64,000 nt of DNA, from positions 4,076,001-4,140,000 of the forward strand of contig NC_014759.1 of the NCBI RefSeq assembly GCF_000183425.1, given 5' to 3'. A model generated the notes under the pieces. That model ran no database searches. It saw only the letters and a program-made list of their open reading frames with translations, and was not told where the DNA came from. The stretch comes from Marivirga tractuosa DSM 4126. Its GTDB lineage: Bacteria; Bacteroidota; Bacteroidia; Cytophagales; Cyclobacteriaceae. A program made the position numbers and the translations under genes. Below are positions 41,607-51,900 of the stretch, piece by piece (positions within the stretch are counted from its first letter, which is position 1; the number at the start of each line of letters is the position of its first letter).

Positions 41607-42133
41607 ATGCTTAAATAAGTGATTAGGGTTTAATTCTCAAATTGATTAATTTATTCTACTTCTAATTTATCTGACCACACGAAATAAACAAACTTAGGGT
41701 TAGGTAGATATTAAATTTTTGGTTGTTCCCATCTTTATATTTCATGTGCTAGAGCTATTTGAGTTTGAATAATTCTTACTTAAAAGTGCTTCAGAATAGA
41801 AAAATGAGACAGTAGCTTACTTCCTGTCTTTTCATTATTACTTGTTTCATGGCTTTAAGTCATTGTTTTTCATTTCTGTTTATGTTATCTTTATTTGGAA
41901 GGTTAGTATCTACTATTGCATTAGCTATTACTTCCTATTATCCTGTTTATTCAGAACCAATAATTTAAAATCTGTTATAGACATGTACTGAATGTTGTTG
42001 CAATCTCTCAATACAAGGGGAGGAGAGAGTGTAAAGATAGCAAGGTATGAATAAATGTTTTTGTCATGTCTCTTTTTGTCTAGTAAGAACATTTTCTAGA
42101 CTGTTAGTTTAATATTATAAAATTATTTTTTAA
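41607..42133. other. 527-bp gap without a gene
   Basis: I see no credible coding sequence on either strand. One interrupted hairpin (AATGA-GACAG 41803-41812 with CTGTC...TCATT 41824-41836) may end the upstream operon, though no T run follows. The rest is AT-rich and could be decayed sequence between cargo modules. Confidence 0.4.
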
Positions 42134-43390
42134 ATGAATTTCCTATATACTAAAAGAGAAGTGGTAGATAAATTAAATGAGATTACATCTTCGGCTGAAA
42201 ACATAGTATTTGAGTTTAAAAGAGATATTGATGGTGAACACTTACAAATTGACATAAACGATAGCAACGCCCAAGAAGATTATCTTATTGATTATATTTC
42301 CATTATCCATTCTATAAATGAGGTTCCCTTTAGGAAAAGAATAATTGTAAACCGTAAGATTATTGCAAATCAAGATGATTATACTCTAGATTTAAATCTT
42401 AGCAACTGTGAATTCAAAAATCAATTGGTCTTATTTGGTAAAGAGTTTAAGGGTAGGGTCGATTTTAACTATAGTGTTTTTAATGAAATCAATTTTTCTT
42501 ACTCTATATTTCATGAAAAAACAACTTTTCAACATTGTATTTTTGATAATTTAGTGGATTTTTATAATACGACTTTTAATAATTTAGTGGACTTCTACTA
42601 CTCTACTTTTAAATGTTCAGTACAATTTCATTTAACTGATTTCAAAAATATTACAGTATTTTCACGCGTTACTTTCGAACAAGAACTACAGTTTCTTTAT
42701 AATAATATTTCCACTGAAAGTACTAAAGTAAGTTTTGAGAACGCCACATTTAACAGATGTATCGATATTTCTAGATCGAATTTTTATTGTATACTTAATT
42801 TTTGGTCTTCAACAATTAAAATTGACTCAATAATTGAGGAACTGGGAGAGTCACAATTTTATAAAACAGATAATGGTAAACTACAATCAAAAACTGAAAA
42901 AGGAAATGATGTTTATCATATTTTAAGAGAATCAATCCGGATTATAAAACATAGCTTTAAAGAATCAAATAATGTAATAGAATCTCTTAGATATCAAAAG
43001 GTTGAAATTGAGTTATTGTCCCGTGATAGAGAATCAGATAAGAAGTGGAGTGACTCTCTTTCATTACAATTAAATAGGGTTTCTAATAATCATGGTCTTA
43101 GATGGGATTTCGGGATTTGCTTTACTGTTATGGTAGGCTTTGTTACTTTTTTTATCTTATTGGATTGGGACTTAATCTATAGGATATTATGTACTAAAGA
43201 CTTTAGAAATCCACATAGTGATATTGGTAAACAACTAATTCAATTTTATTTACCATTCAATATTGAGTATCCTAGTTCTTTCTTAAAAGAAAATTTAGTA
43301 GGCTTTTTAATATTCTATATAAGTAAATTTCTTATTGCGTATGGTTATTATCAAACTATTGCAGCATTTAGAAAATATTTAAAGAATTAA
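42134..43390 (+). CDS. Pentapeptide-repeat protein with C-terminal two-helix membrane domain
   Basis: The protein has 418 residues. Residues about 85-240 are pentapeptide-like repeats with Phe every five positions (VDFNYSVFNEINFSYSIF, LVDFYNTTFNNLVDFYYSTF). A helical stretch follows (RESIRIIKHSFKESNN), then membrane helices at about 327-346 and 388-407, and the tail YYQTIAAFRKYLKN. The layout matches pentapeptide-repeat proteins with a two-TM, channel-like end. The gene 8 bp downstream also encodes a membrane protein, so the two probably work together. A membrane-damaging effector is possible but unproven. Confidence 0.75.
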   Translation: MNFLYTKREVVDKLNEITSSAENIVFEFKRDIDGEHLQIDINDSNAQEDYLIDYISIIHSINEVPFRKRIIVNRKIIANQDDYTLDLNLSNCEFKNQLVLFGKEFKGRVDFNYSVFNEINFSYSIFHEKTTFQHCIFDNLVDFYNTTFNNLVDFYYSTFKCSVQFHLTDFKNITVFSRVTFEQELQFLYNNISTESTKVSFENATFNRCIDISRSNFYCILNFWSSTIKIDSIIEELGESQFYKTDNGKLQSKTEKGNDVYHILRESIRIIKHSFKESNNVIESLRYQKVEIELLSRDRESDKKWSDSLSLQLNRVSNNHGLRWDFGICFTVMVGFVTFFILLDWDLIYRILCTKDFRNPHSDIGKQLIQFYLPFNIEYPSSFLKENLVGFLIFYISKFLIAYGYYQTIAAFRKYLKN

Positions 43391-43398
43391 GAATAAAT

Positions 43399-44139
43399 AT
43401 GTTTGCAGATAATATAAATACTATCATACCTGTAATTTCGACTTTGGCGGGAATAGTCATTGGTTGGCTATTGAATGAATTAAGAGATTATTTCAAATTA
43501 AGAAGAGAAAACAAAAGAGTAATAAATCATGTGCTTTTTAATTTATTGGAAATTCGATCTATTTTGGCTAAAACTGAGATGGAGCATTCCAGTGAATTCA
43601 TTATTAAATTAATTGAAGATAAATACCCTCAAGTGCCCAAGAAGCAAATGAGATTCTATATGAGATCTATTTTTAATTTATACCTTAAAAAGATTGTTGC
43701 TGATAATCAAAATAATAGTATTCAATCAATAGAAAATAGATACAAAGACTCTGTAGATGATTTTTCTAAAATTTTTCCATTACTAGCATATGAAGTTGGT
43801 GGAAAAATTAATCTGTATAATTACTTGACTTTCCTGACAAAGTATGTAGAAAAAATTGATGATATGGTTAGAGCTGAGTTTAATAATGATTTAGTACCTA
43901 ATGATCAGGATGAGTATCATAGTTTTACAGAACTAATATCAGAATTTTTTGAAACAAATTTGTTTAAAAAAGCACTCAATTCCATTAGTGTTGATATAAT
44001 TAAAATATCAAAAAAACTTGGTAGAAGCACTAAAAAGTCTTGTGAAGAAATAATGCATGGACAAGACTCCAGTTTTGAATCAGAAGATTTTCAGATCTTT
44101 TTTGATGATTACATGGAAAAAGTAAGTAGCTACCAATAG
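43399..44139 (+). CDS. Membrane-anchored protein of unknown function, paired with the pentapeptide protein
   Basis: The protein has 246 residues. One N-terminal helix (about 8-26, TIIPVISTLAGIVIGWLL) anchors a cytoplasmic, charged helical domain starting ELRDYFKLRRENKRVINHVL. No catalytic motif is recognised. It starts 8 bp after the pentapeptide gene, so it is cotranscribed. The basic patch after the membrane helix fixes an N-out/C-in topology by the positive-inside rule. Confidence 0.6.
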   Translation: MFADNINTIIPVISTLAGIVIGWLLNELRDYFKLRRENKRVINHVLFNLLEIRSILAKTEMEHSSEFIIKLIEDKYPQVPKKQMRFYMRSIFNLYLKKIVADNQNNSIQSIENRYKDSVDDFSKIFPLLAYEVGGKINLYNYLTFLTKYVEKIDDMVRAEFNNDLVPNDQDEYHSFTELISEFFETNLFKKALNSISVDIIKISKKLGRSTKKSCEEIMHGQDSSFESEDFQIFFDDYMEKVSSYQ

Positions 44140-44375
44140 AACATATTGAAATGGTGAATTTTAGTATTTTGAGTAATGTGAATGAAATTAGCTTTTATTT
44201 GTAGCCCAATTTAAGAATTTTATAATGAGTCATTTTTTGCCATTGTTGACTAGAACTTCATCAGTTAACAGAGGGGGTACCCTGATTGGAGAAAGGTTAA
44301 GGAATGGTTGGAGGAGTATTAAGTGTCTAATTCAATATTTTTACATTTTTCTCTAATTAGTATTAAATAAATATT

Positions 44376-45410
44376 ATGAGTAATATTTTAACTAAATGTT
44401 CCCTATGTAAAGCAAATGAGGCTGATCAAACCGGGTCACACATTGTACCAAGTTTTTTACTAAAACGAATAGAAAATATTGATGGTAGAACAGGTCGAGA
44501 CTACGAAATCGGTTTCACCTTAACTGACCAAAAGATTGAGAGCCACTTTGGTAGAGAAGTCCCTATTGAAAAGCTCAATGAGGTTTATGGAGAACTAACA
44601 GATGATGAAATTAAGGCCAATAAACATCCTTTGGTAGTTGATTTTATTTTTTGTAGAAGTTGCGAAATAAAGCTAGGTGTTGTTGAAAGTGAATATGCAA
44701 GTAGATTTAATAGCGAGGGAGAAAATATTAATTCAGCTATTAGCTTCTTATTCTGGTCTAGTATAATTTGGAGATTATCGATTAATAGAAAGGATAGTAA
44801 TCATTTAACTAAGAGTCATTCAGAAATACTAAGGAGGATATTAGATAGGACTCTAAAAGACAACTTATCTGCCATAAATCAAGATGAATTATTGACATCA
44901 AGTGATAAATCTAAAATTAGTTACAAATTATTGAGAGCAAAGGATTTCTCGAATGAACATCCCACCTTTTTATCGTTTGTCAAAGGATATAATAACCCCT
45001 ATCTTCTTATTTTAGATGAATATATTTGCCTCTTCAGATTTGGGAATAAAACAGTAGATTCAATTCAAAAAGATTACTTTGGCTTAAAAGACAAGTTAAG
45101 AAATGCATCTTATAATAATTATAATGAATTAGAGGTAATTACATCCATAGGAGAAGAAGAGATGTCTAACATGATCAAATTTTTACTTGCTGAGTATTCT
45201 AAATTAAGAACTAAAAACATTAATATTATTTTGGATAAAGTTCATAGATATATTGATGGAAAAGGAAGATTCATGCCTTTAGAGATTAAAAAGGAAATTG
45301 TTATTAATTTATATGATAATGAAAAAGAGTTGGGAAGACGGTTCTCGAATGAAGAATTCATAGAGGTAGTTATTTCAGTACTAAGAAAATATATTCCTTT
45401 TCAAAATTAA
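44376..45410 (+). CDS. HNH-like/treble-clef zinc-binding protein
   Basis: The protein has 344 residues. CSLC (Cys8, Cys11), GSHIVPSFLLKRI (His22) and FCRSC (Cys93, Cys96) form a split zinc site reminiscent of HNH-type nucleases, in which a C-x2-C pair and an S/E-H-I-x-P segment precede the second C-x2-C. The remaining 240 residues are helical and not recognised. It is preceded by 236 bp of non-coding DNA and ends 64 bp from the convergent unknown gene. A nuclease role in a defence island is plausible; the exact catalytic His is uncertain. Confidence 0.55.
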   Translation: MSNILTKCSLCKANEADQTGSHIVPSFLLKRIENIDGRTGRDYEIGFTLTDQKIESHFGREVPIEKLNEVYGELTDDEIKANKHPLVVDFIFCRSCEIKLGVVESEYASRFNSEGENINSAISFLFWSSIIWRLSINRKDSNHLTKSHSEILRRILDRTLKDNLSAINQDELLTSSDKSKISYKLLRAKDFSNEHPTFLSFVKGYNNPYLLILDEYICLFRFGNKTVDSIQKDYFGLKDKLRNASYNNYNELEVITSIGEEEMSNMIKFLLAEYSKLRTKNINIILDKVHRYIDGKGRFMPLEIKKEIVINLYDNEKELGRRFSNEEFIEVVISVLRKYIPFQN

Positions 45411-45474
45411 TTGATCTCTATCCTTATTAGAATCTTTAATGAATAAAAAGGATTCCATCTTGCTTATTAGGTAT

Positions 45475-46167
45475 TTAATTTATCACAATACTCCCCTGTA
45501 GTTTAATTAATTCTGGATCTTCTGGTTTGCTTAATTCAATTTCTACAGTAACTACATTTGATTTAATTTCGGAGAGTACTAAAGAACTATAAAGGATAGG
45601 AATCGAATAGTCTATTTCAATGCCCAATCGAGGGTTTTTATACTTTTCAATATTATTTATTCTTTCACTTATTAATGTGGTTTTTTTTAAGGTTGAGTCT
45701 TTCTTATTATCTACTTTTTTTAGCTGTGTAGGGTATTGTATTTTTTTGAGAAGAATATTTTTACATATTAGTAAGGTTAATTTTGGTATTAGAATATTTA
45801 AAGGCCTAAGATATACTTTTAAAAATCTTGCAATATCTAGGTTCAATTCACGAAAATTTAATGCATCAATTATTACATCGATATAATTATTGTATTTTCG
45901 ATCAGATTCGCTTCCTTTTACAGGGATTTCAGTGAAACCGACATTTATTTTATCTAAAATTGGATATAGTTCTTTGTTTCTATCGATAATAGGATGAGCT
46001 GACCAATTACAATAAAAGTATAAAGTTTTATAGTTTTCTTTTTGATGTTCTAGCTCGATCAAGCTTCTTACATCTCTCAAAAATTGTCCTACATCATTTT
46101 TACTCAACTTTCTTTTAGATAATGATTCTTTGATTTCTTTAACAAGGTGTGACTTTATGTTGGACAT
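45475..46167 (-). CDS. Unknown protein, last gene of the restriction-HEPN-PIN operon
   Basis: The protein has 230 residues with no signal or membrane helix clearly present. The motif TLYFYCNWSAHPIIDRNKEL near residue 44 is distinctive. The C-terminal part is beta-rich (IPILYSSLVLSEIKSNVVTV). I recognise no family. It starts 48 bp after the PIN-like gene and shares its direction, so it should belong to the same transcript. It may be a regulator or an immunity partner for the predicted RNases. Confidence 0.55.
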   Translation of the reverse strand: MSNIKSHLVKEIKESLSKRKLSKNDVGQFLRDVRSLIELEHQKENYKTLYFYCNWSAHPIIDRNKELYPILDKINVGFTEIPVKGSESDRKYNNYIDVIIDALNFRELNLDIARFLKVYLRPLNILIPKLTLLICKNILLKKIQYPTQLKKVDNKKDSTLKKTTLISERINNIEKYKNPRLGIEIDYSIPILYSSLVLSEIKSNVVTVEIELSKPEDPELIKLQGSIVIN

Positions 46168-46215
46168 ATTTTTCTGAATTTAATGTCATTAAAATGTAGG
46201 TTTATTTTATCGTTT

Positions 46216-47217
46216 TTAGATTAATCCAGCTTCAAGTTCTCTAATGATTGAATTGATTTTAGAATGATTATATATTATTGGTTTATCAATTCTGTCCACG
46301 CTTGTTTGTAATATTGTCTTGTTCAATTCATTAATGAATTCACTTGAATAGTGCTTGGGATATTCATTTTTGGTACGTAAGGTAAGCTTAGAAGAATTGT
46401 ATCTAATGTTATTTTCAACATGAGGAGCCATAAGCTTGTAAAGTGCATAGTCTCTGGTAGCAAAAATTGGATATGTGCTTTTCTGAAATATTTTATTTAA
46501 TTCAGGTGCGTTACAACTAATCCTAGCGTGAAATAAGTCCCATGCAGATCCCCAAAGCGATTTTATGACTTTTTCAGGTGTAGATCCTAATTTAATCATT
46601 GAGCGAAGTTTAGAGTCACCTCCAAAAATTGCTAAGGCTAAAGAATATTCTAAGCCTAAAAACAAGTCTAGGTTAATCATCCATTGTATAAATTTTTGAA
46701 TATTTTTTTCTGCAAGTTCATTTTTTAAACCATTGTTTGATATTTCCCTTATTTTAAGTAGTCCTGCATAATAGAGATTAAGATTGCTAGCTAAGGGTGC
46801 AATAGATGTAACTAAAAGTTTTGGATTTTTACTTGGTATAAAATTTTGATTGTAATCAAAATTTAACTTTTTAAGTCTTTTTATAGGATATTTAAGAGCA
46901 AAATCAATCTTATTCTTAATATCCCATAATTTATCTTCTTGAATCTCAAATGTGGATTTATCATAGCATAGTTCAATGAGTGCAAAAATTGGGATTGCCT
47001 CTATATTGTTTTTCTGAATATACTCTATTAGATTAAATATTTTTATTTTATCAACCCGTGCAGATTTCTTATGCTTTATAAGGGTAATGATATCCAAACA
47101 AACACAGCTATCCAGAATTATGATAGGTTGCTCATTTTTTTCTGAAATTTCTGTCAGCTTTTGTTGATTAGGCAATGCAATTTCTCCTAATTCTGATAAG
47201 TAGTGAAAATGATTCAT
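46216..47217 (-). CDS. PIN-like domain RNase candidate
   Basis: The protein has 333 residues. Acidic residues fall where a PIN nuclease has them: Asp36 in IIILDSCVCLDI, Glu82 in IFALIELCYD, Asp227 in SAWDLFHARI and Asp256 in IFATRDYAL. A helical insertion of about 130 residues separates the second and third. This is a good fold-level match, but the domain is divergent. PIN enzymes cut RNA using two metal ions. It lies 52 bp downstream of the HEPN gene in the same operon, so two different predicted RNases are co-expressed with a restriction enzyme. Confidence 0.65.
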   Translation of the reverse strand: MNHFHYLSELGEIALPNQQKLTEISEKNEQPIIILDSCVCLDIITLIKHKKSARVDKIKIFNLIEYIQKNNIEAIPIFALIELCYDKSTFEIQEDKLWDIKNKIDFALKYPIKRLKKLNFDYNQNFIPSKNPKLLVTSIAPLASNLNLYYAGLLKIREISNNGLKNELAEKNIQKFIQWMINLDLFLGLEYSLALAIFGGDSKLRSMIKLGSTPEKVIKSLWGSAWDLFHARISCNAPELNKIFQKSTYPIFATRDYALYKLMAPHVENNIRYNSSKLTLRTKNEYPKHYSSEFINELNKTILQTSVDRIDKPIIYNHSKINSIIRELEAGLI

Positions 47218-47269
47218 GATAAAGATATATTCTGTATTATTTAATTCATGTCATCATTATATTGATTAG

Positions 47270-48949
47270 TTAATAACTCCATCTGATCTTTGAGTGCTCG
47301 GTATTTTCTTTAAATTTTGATTGATGCCTAATTAAATATACGAAAGAAAAAATAGCTGATTTGGTAAGAATCATCAATATTTTAGTTTTTTCAATGAGTT
47401 CTAATTTGGTAAAAGCTTCCTCATTCATCGATTTATAATGCTTTAATTCAGTATCGGAACCCACTACATGAAGAATTTTGTGTTCCATCGCATTTCTTAT
47501 TGACCTAAAACTACTCAATGCAGCATATTTATCTTTGCTTAAATCTCTTGCTATGCTGTACAGAGAAATAAGGTAGTAATTAGATTCAAAATCTTTATCC
47601 TCAAATAAACCCAACCCTTGATCCCACATATTCAAAAAGTAAATCTTTGGACGTTCATTTTTATTTGGAAATTTATTTTTCAGCTTTTTCTGATAATCAA
47701 TTTCCATTACTTGAAAAATACCATGTGCAAGTTGATCTAATATGCTATATAAAGTTTTAAATGAGTTTTTTAAAAGTGCATTCTTAATATTTTTTTTGGT
47801 AGCACCTCTTTTGATTGAATTCACATGGAAGCCGTGAATATTGACTTTATCTAAACTCTTGTAATAATTATGCCTTGCAAGAATAAAATCATAGATGGAA
47901 ACTTCTAGTATTGATTCAAACTGCTGTACCCAATTAATTTGCGTGTGTGGGTGATTTGTTTCTATTTGAAGATCATCCCTGATTGCACTGGGGCATTGAC
48001 AAAAAAATGAATGTTCATTAAGATAGAGTTGATTTTCAATACAAAACTGATTGTAAGAATTAAAATTATCTTTTTGCTTTACAATTTTTGTGTAATGCTT
48101 TCTAAGATTTTTTATACTTAGTTTTTGATCCTTTATGAATTTTCTGCTTTGTGTTTCGACTCTTATTAATTGTTGCTTTTGCTCTACTAATATATTTCCC
48201 GATTTTTTTGCCTCTAAACAATAATCTATGATTTTTAGTAGTAACAGGCCGTTATAGCTTAAGCAAGTTTTTTGTTTAATAGCCTCTAGTAATAAGGCTC
48301 GAGTATAGTCAACATTTGCATTAATGTGTAGATATTTCTTGGCAATATTTAAATAATAGAGTGGTTCAAACCATCTGGAAAGTTCAGTTAAACTTAGGGA
48401 TAACAAAGTTAAACAACTACTTAAATCAGTTTCGTTCAGTATGTTTTTACCCTCTAAATGCTGTATGTAAACTTTCCACAGGTAAGACTTCGCTTTAATT
48501 AAGTTCTCTGATATTTCAAATGAATTGGTTGGATTCTCTAGTTTAATCAAATTGTAATACATGATGAGTGTTTCAGCATAAATTATGCTTGATCTGACAG
48601 TATGTTTTGAAAACAATTTTGATTTTAGATTTGGTTTTTCAAATTCAGCAATAACATTTAAAAAAGTCTGTTTACTTGAATATTGCTGTGCATAAAAGTT
48701 GAGTGTTTCAAAAAAACCTAAATGGACTTCAAGTTTATCTTTTTCTTCTATTTTGGAGTTTAAACAAGCAAAGTAAAAGGCATTCAAAGCACCTTGTACT
48801 TTTTCTTTTTTTTCTGTTAAAAATAACCGTCTAAATCTTCTTAGCTCCTTATTGTATCTTTCTATAAAATTTGGTGATTTAAAAAAATCAACTGGAAATA
48901 AATATACTGCCTGCTCCTTATCCTTCTTGTTTAAGTCCGAACTTTGCAT
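47270..48949 (-). CDS. LA2681-like HEPN protein
   Basis: The protein has 559 residues. The C-terminal domain contains KIYFLNMWDQGLGLF, YYLISLYSIARDLSKDKY and SFRSIRNAMEHKIL. The Rx4H motif (Arg485-Asn-x3-His490) is the hallmark of HEPN RNases, and the surrounding text fits the LA2681-like group. The N-terminal 300 residues are helical, TPR-like in rhythm. It starts 2 bp after the stop of the type IIG gene, so translation is coupled. It could act as an abortive second line when restriction fails; that is inference from linkage. Confidence 0.75.
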   Translation of the reverse strand: MQSSDLNKKDKEQAVYLFPVDFFKSPNFIERYNKELRRFRRLFLTEKKEKVQGALNAFYFACLNSKIEEKDKLEVHLGFFETLNFYAQQYSSKQTFLNVIAEFEKPNLKSKLFSKHTVRSSIIYAETLIMYYNLIKLENPTNSFEISENLIKAKSYLWKVYIQHLEGKNILNETDLSSCLTLLSLSLTELSRWFEPLYYLNIAKKYLHINANVDYTRALLLEAIKQKTCLSYNGLLLLKIIDYCLEAKKSGNILVEQKQQLIRVETQSRKFIKDQKLSIKNLRKHYTKIVKQKDNFNSYNQFCIENQLYLNEHSFFCQCPSAIRDDLQIETNHPHTQINWVQQFESILEVSIYDFILARHNYYKSLDKVNIHGFHVNSIKRGATKKNIKNALLKNSFKTLYSILDQLAHGIFQVMEIDYQKKLKNKFPNKNERPKIYFLNMWDQGLGLFEDKDFESNYYLISLYSIARDLSKDKYAALSSFRSIRNAMEHKILHVVGSDTELKHYKSMNEEAFTKLELIEKTKILMILTKSAIFSFVYLIRHQSKFKENTEHSKIRWSY

Positions 48950-48951
48950 GC

Positions 48952-51900
48952 TTAATTTTCAATAATCTTAATTTCTTCATCAGTCAATCCATAAAGTTGA
49001 TATACCAATTGATCTATTTCACTTTCTAATTCAGATAGGTCTAAGTGTGGATTCTCTTTTTTTTCACTTATAATTTCATTGACTTTATCAGTAATTTTTA
49101 TTTTCTGACTTTCATTTGCCGTTGCAATTGGCACTTGGCTAAAGTATTTCCAAATTAGTTGGTAACCATTTTGAATAGCAGTGCAATATTTTGAAATTAG
49201 CCACCATCCTAATTTTGAATTTAATATTCCAAGCAATACTTTATCATCTGTAGGAATAATCCAAACAGAATCATTACAGTATTGACCTTCTTCGTCATAT
49301 ATAAAACATGGTTTTATCTGGAATCTTTGATACATAATTTTAGGTCTTTCAAATTCTTTCCAGTAAGCAATAGAATCTTGTGTTTCAAACCATTTCCCAG
49401 ATGTCTTTTTACGTGACCCATTCTCCCCACTTTGTTCCAATCGCTTTATTCCAAAAGACTTTAAATGATTTTTAATACCTGTATAATTATCAATATTCAA
49501 TCTAAGGCTTGGGAAAGTACCAATTAGATAGGAATTTTCAGATTTCGAGTACCAAGGAGTAATATCTCTCCCTCTAAGCATGGGCTTAATTAATTTTATG
49601 GAATTAGGGTCAACTTCTGTTATTTGATTTTTAGTTTTTTCATTTATAAAAAATGCGGAAGATAAGCCCGTTTTAATGCCATAGTTTGCAACTCCTGTCA
49701 AAAATTCATTTAGGGGTTTACTTATAGACTTAATTTTTTCAAGTAAATCTTGATCCTCTGAATTAGAAATTATCCAAGTTTCATTATTTAGTGAATTCTG
49801 ATTTATTACATTTCTATGAGTATCAATATACACTTGAAATCCATCAGGGAATTTAAGTGTATCTATGTTTATTACTTTTAAATCTTTATTTGGATTTGAC
49901 TTTTGGGCAAATAAAATACACGGATAAGTTGTAGCTTCTTCAAAAACTTGCAAGTCACCGAAATTCAAGAACTCTACAATATTATGTTCGAGTAAAAACT
50001 TTCTTGCATTTCTACCATATCCTGCTTGCATGAACTTATTTGGCATTATGTATGTGAATTCACCGTTCTTTTTCAAGATCGAATATCCTTTTTCAATAAA
50101 AAAAACATATATATCTGCTGTGCCAGAATAAGTGGGGAATGTACTCTTGAAATAGTTTTTAAACTCTTTTAATTCCTCTTGTCTAATATAAGGTGGATTA
50201 CCAATGACAACATCAAATCCCAAGTAATCTCCTTTGTCATTTAGTACTTCTGGAAATTCAAATCGCCATTCAAAAGCATTACTGAAAATAGGGTTATTTT
50301 GTTTTTCTTTAATTTTTTGGGTTAAACTGTTTATATTCTCTTCTAACTCTTTTTTATCTTTTAGTTGCTTTTTAGATAGTTTTGAATCAAATAATTGTTT
50401 AGACTGATATCTTACATATAATTTTTCGTTTTCTTTTTGTAAATCGCGCACATCACGATCAGAGTATTTAGCTATATCAGTTCTAAAATCCCCTTTAATT
50501 ATTTCTATTAGTCGTTCAAAGTCTCTTTTTTCTTCTTTGGTCTTTGCGTTTTGATATGACTTTACTGCTGCTTTATATGTGTCGACATTCCACTTTTTAT
50601 TTTTCAGTATCTTACTTATACTAACATCCAAATCGAAACGACTGACTAAAGAATTACCACATTTGATATTGATATCAATATTTGGGAGGGTTTCAAGTTC
50701 GGTTTCGTTTTTATAGTAGGCATTTTTTAGAAGTTCAATCCACAAACGTAATCGACATATTTTAACTGAATTAGGATTAATATCTACACCAAACAGGCAA
50801 TTTTCAATGATTGTCTGTTTTTCATGAAAAAGAGCTTCTTGTACTCGCTGACTCTCTTTATTCTTGATAGAGTACTCAAATAATTCGCTGTCATCATCTG
50901 TAATAACTAACTCATCATTTATAACTTCAAAATGATACTCTTTTAGCCGTTTACCTTCTCTATCTTGAAGTACTTTTAGATCATTTTTAACGGCAATAAT
51001 CTCATTGAGAGCTGATACCAAGAAATGACCTGAACCAACTGCAGGATCGCATATTTTTAAGCTGTTTATAATAGTGTTAGCTTCATTTCTATCTTCTATT
51101 TTATCATATAGTTCATCAAAATTTTTACAATTCCATTCCTTTATCTCATTGAATTTTTGAACTACAGATCTTCTGATACTCTCCCTGCACATATACATCG
51201 TAATGAACCCAGGCGTAAAAAATGATCCATCTTTATAACCATTGATTTTTTCAAATATTAAACCAAGTACTGATGCATTAATTAAAGTTTTATTATCTTC
51301 TTGAATTTCTTCTCCACCTTCACTACTAAAGTCATAAGCTTCAAGAAAGGCAAATAGATATTCCAAGGTATTCAGTTTTCCACTTCTTTTTTTTCCATTA
51401 CTATTTTTTAGGACTGTATTTGGATGCAATGGTATTTCCTTTTCGTCTCGTAGGTTGCTAATGAAAAGTGTATTATGCTCTAAATCATTTGGTTCAAATA
51501 AGGAAGAGTTTAGATAGGGTACTTTTTGAAAGTTGTTTTGAATTTCTTCGCTACGGTTGTTATTTTTCTTTGCTAATACTTGAAAGAAAAGGCTGTTAAG
51601 ATCATCAAAATTTTTTATTTTTTTAAAATTCAAAAACGCATAAGAGTTATCCCCTTTGTGATAATTGATTAATTGAGCCTCCATTAGTTTTAGAAACAAA
51701 ATTCTATTGATCCATGTAATACAAAGTTGAAGTCCAACATTAAAGAGTCTATCTTCATTTGTTGTACCATATTGATTTGGCTTTTCTAATCGATATATCT
51801 TATCTAAAGAGTCTAATTGGATAATTGTATTTTCAAGTAAAGTTCCTGCATTTCGCTCACTTTCTTTTTTTCTACCAATTACTCTTTTTCCACCTTGCTT

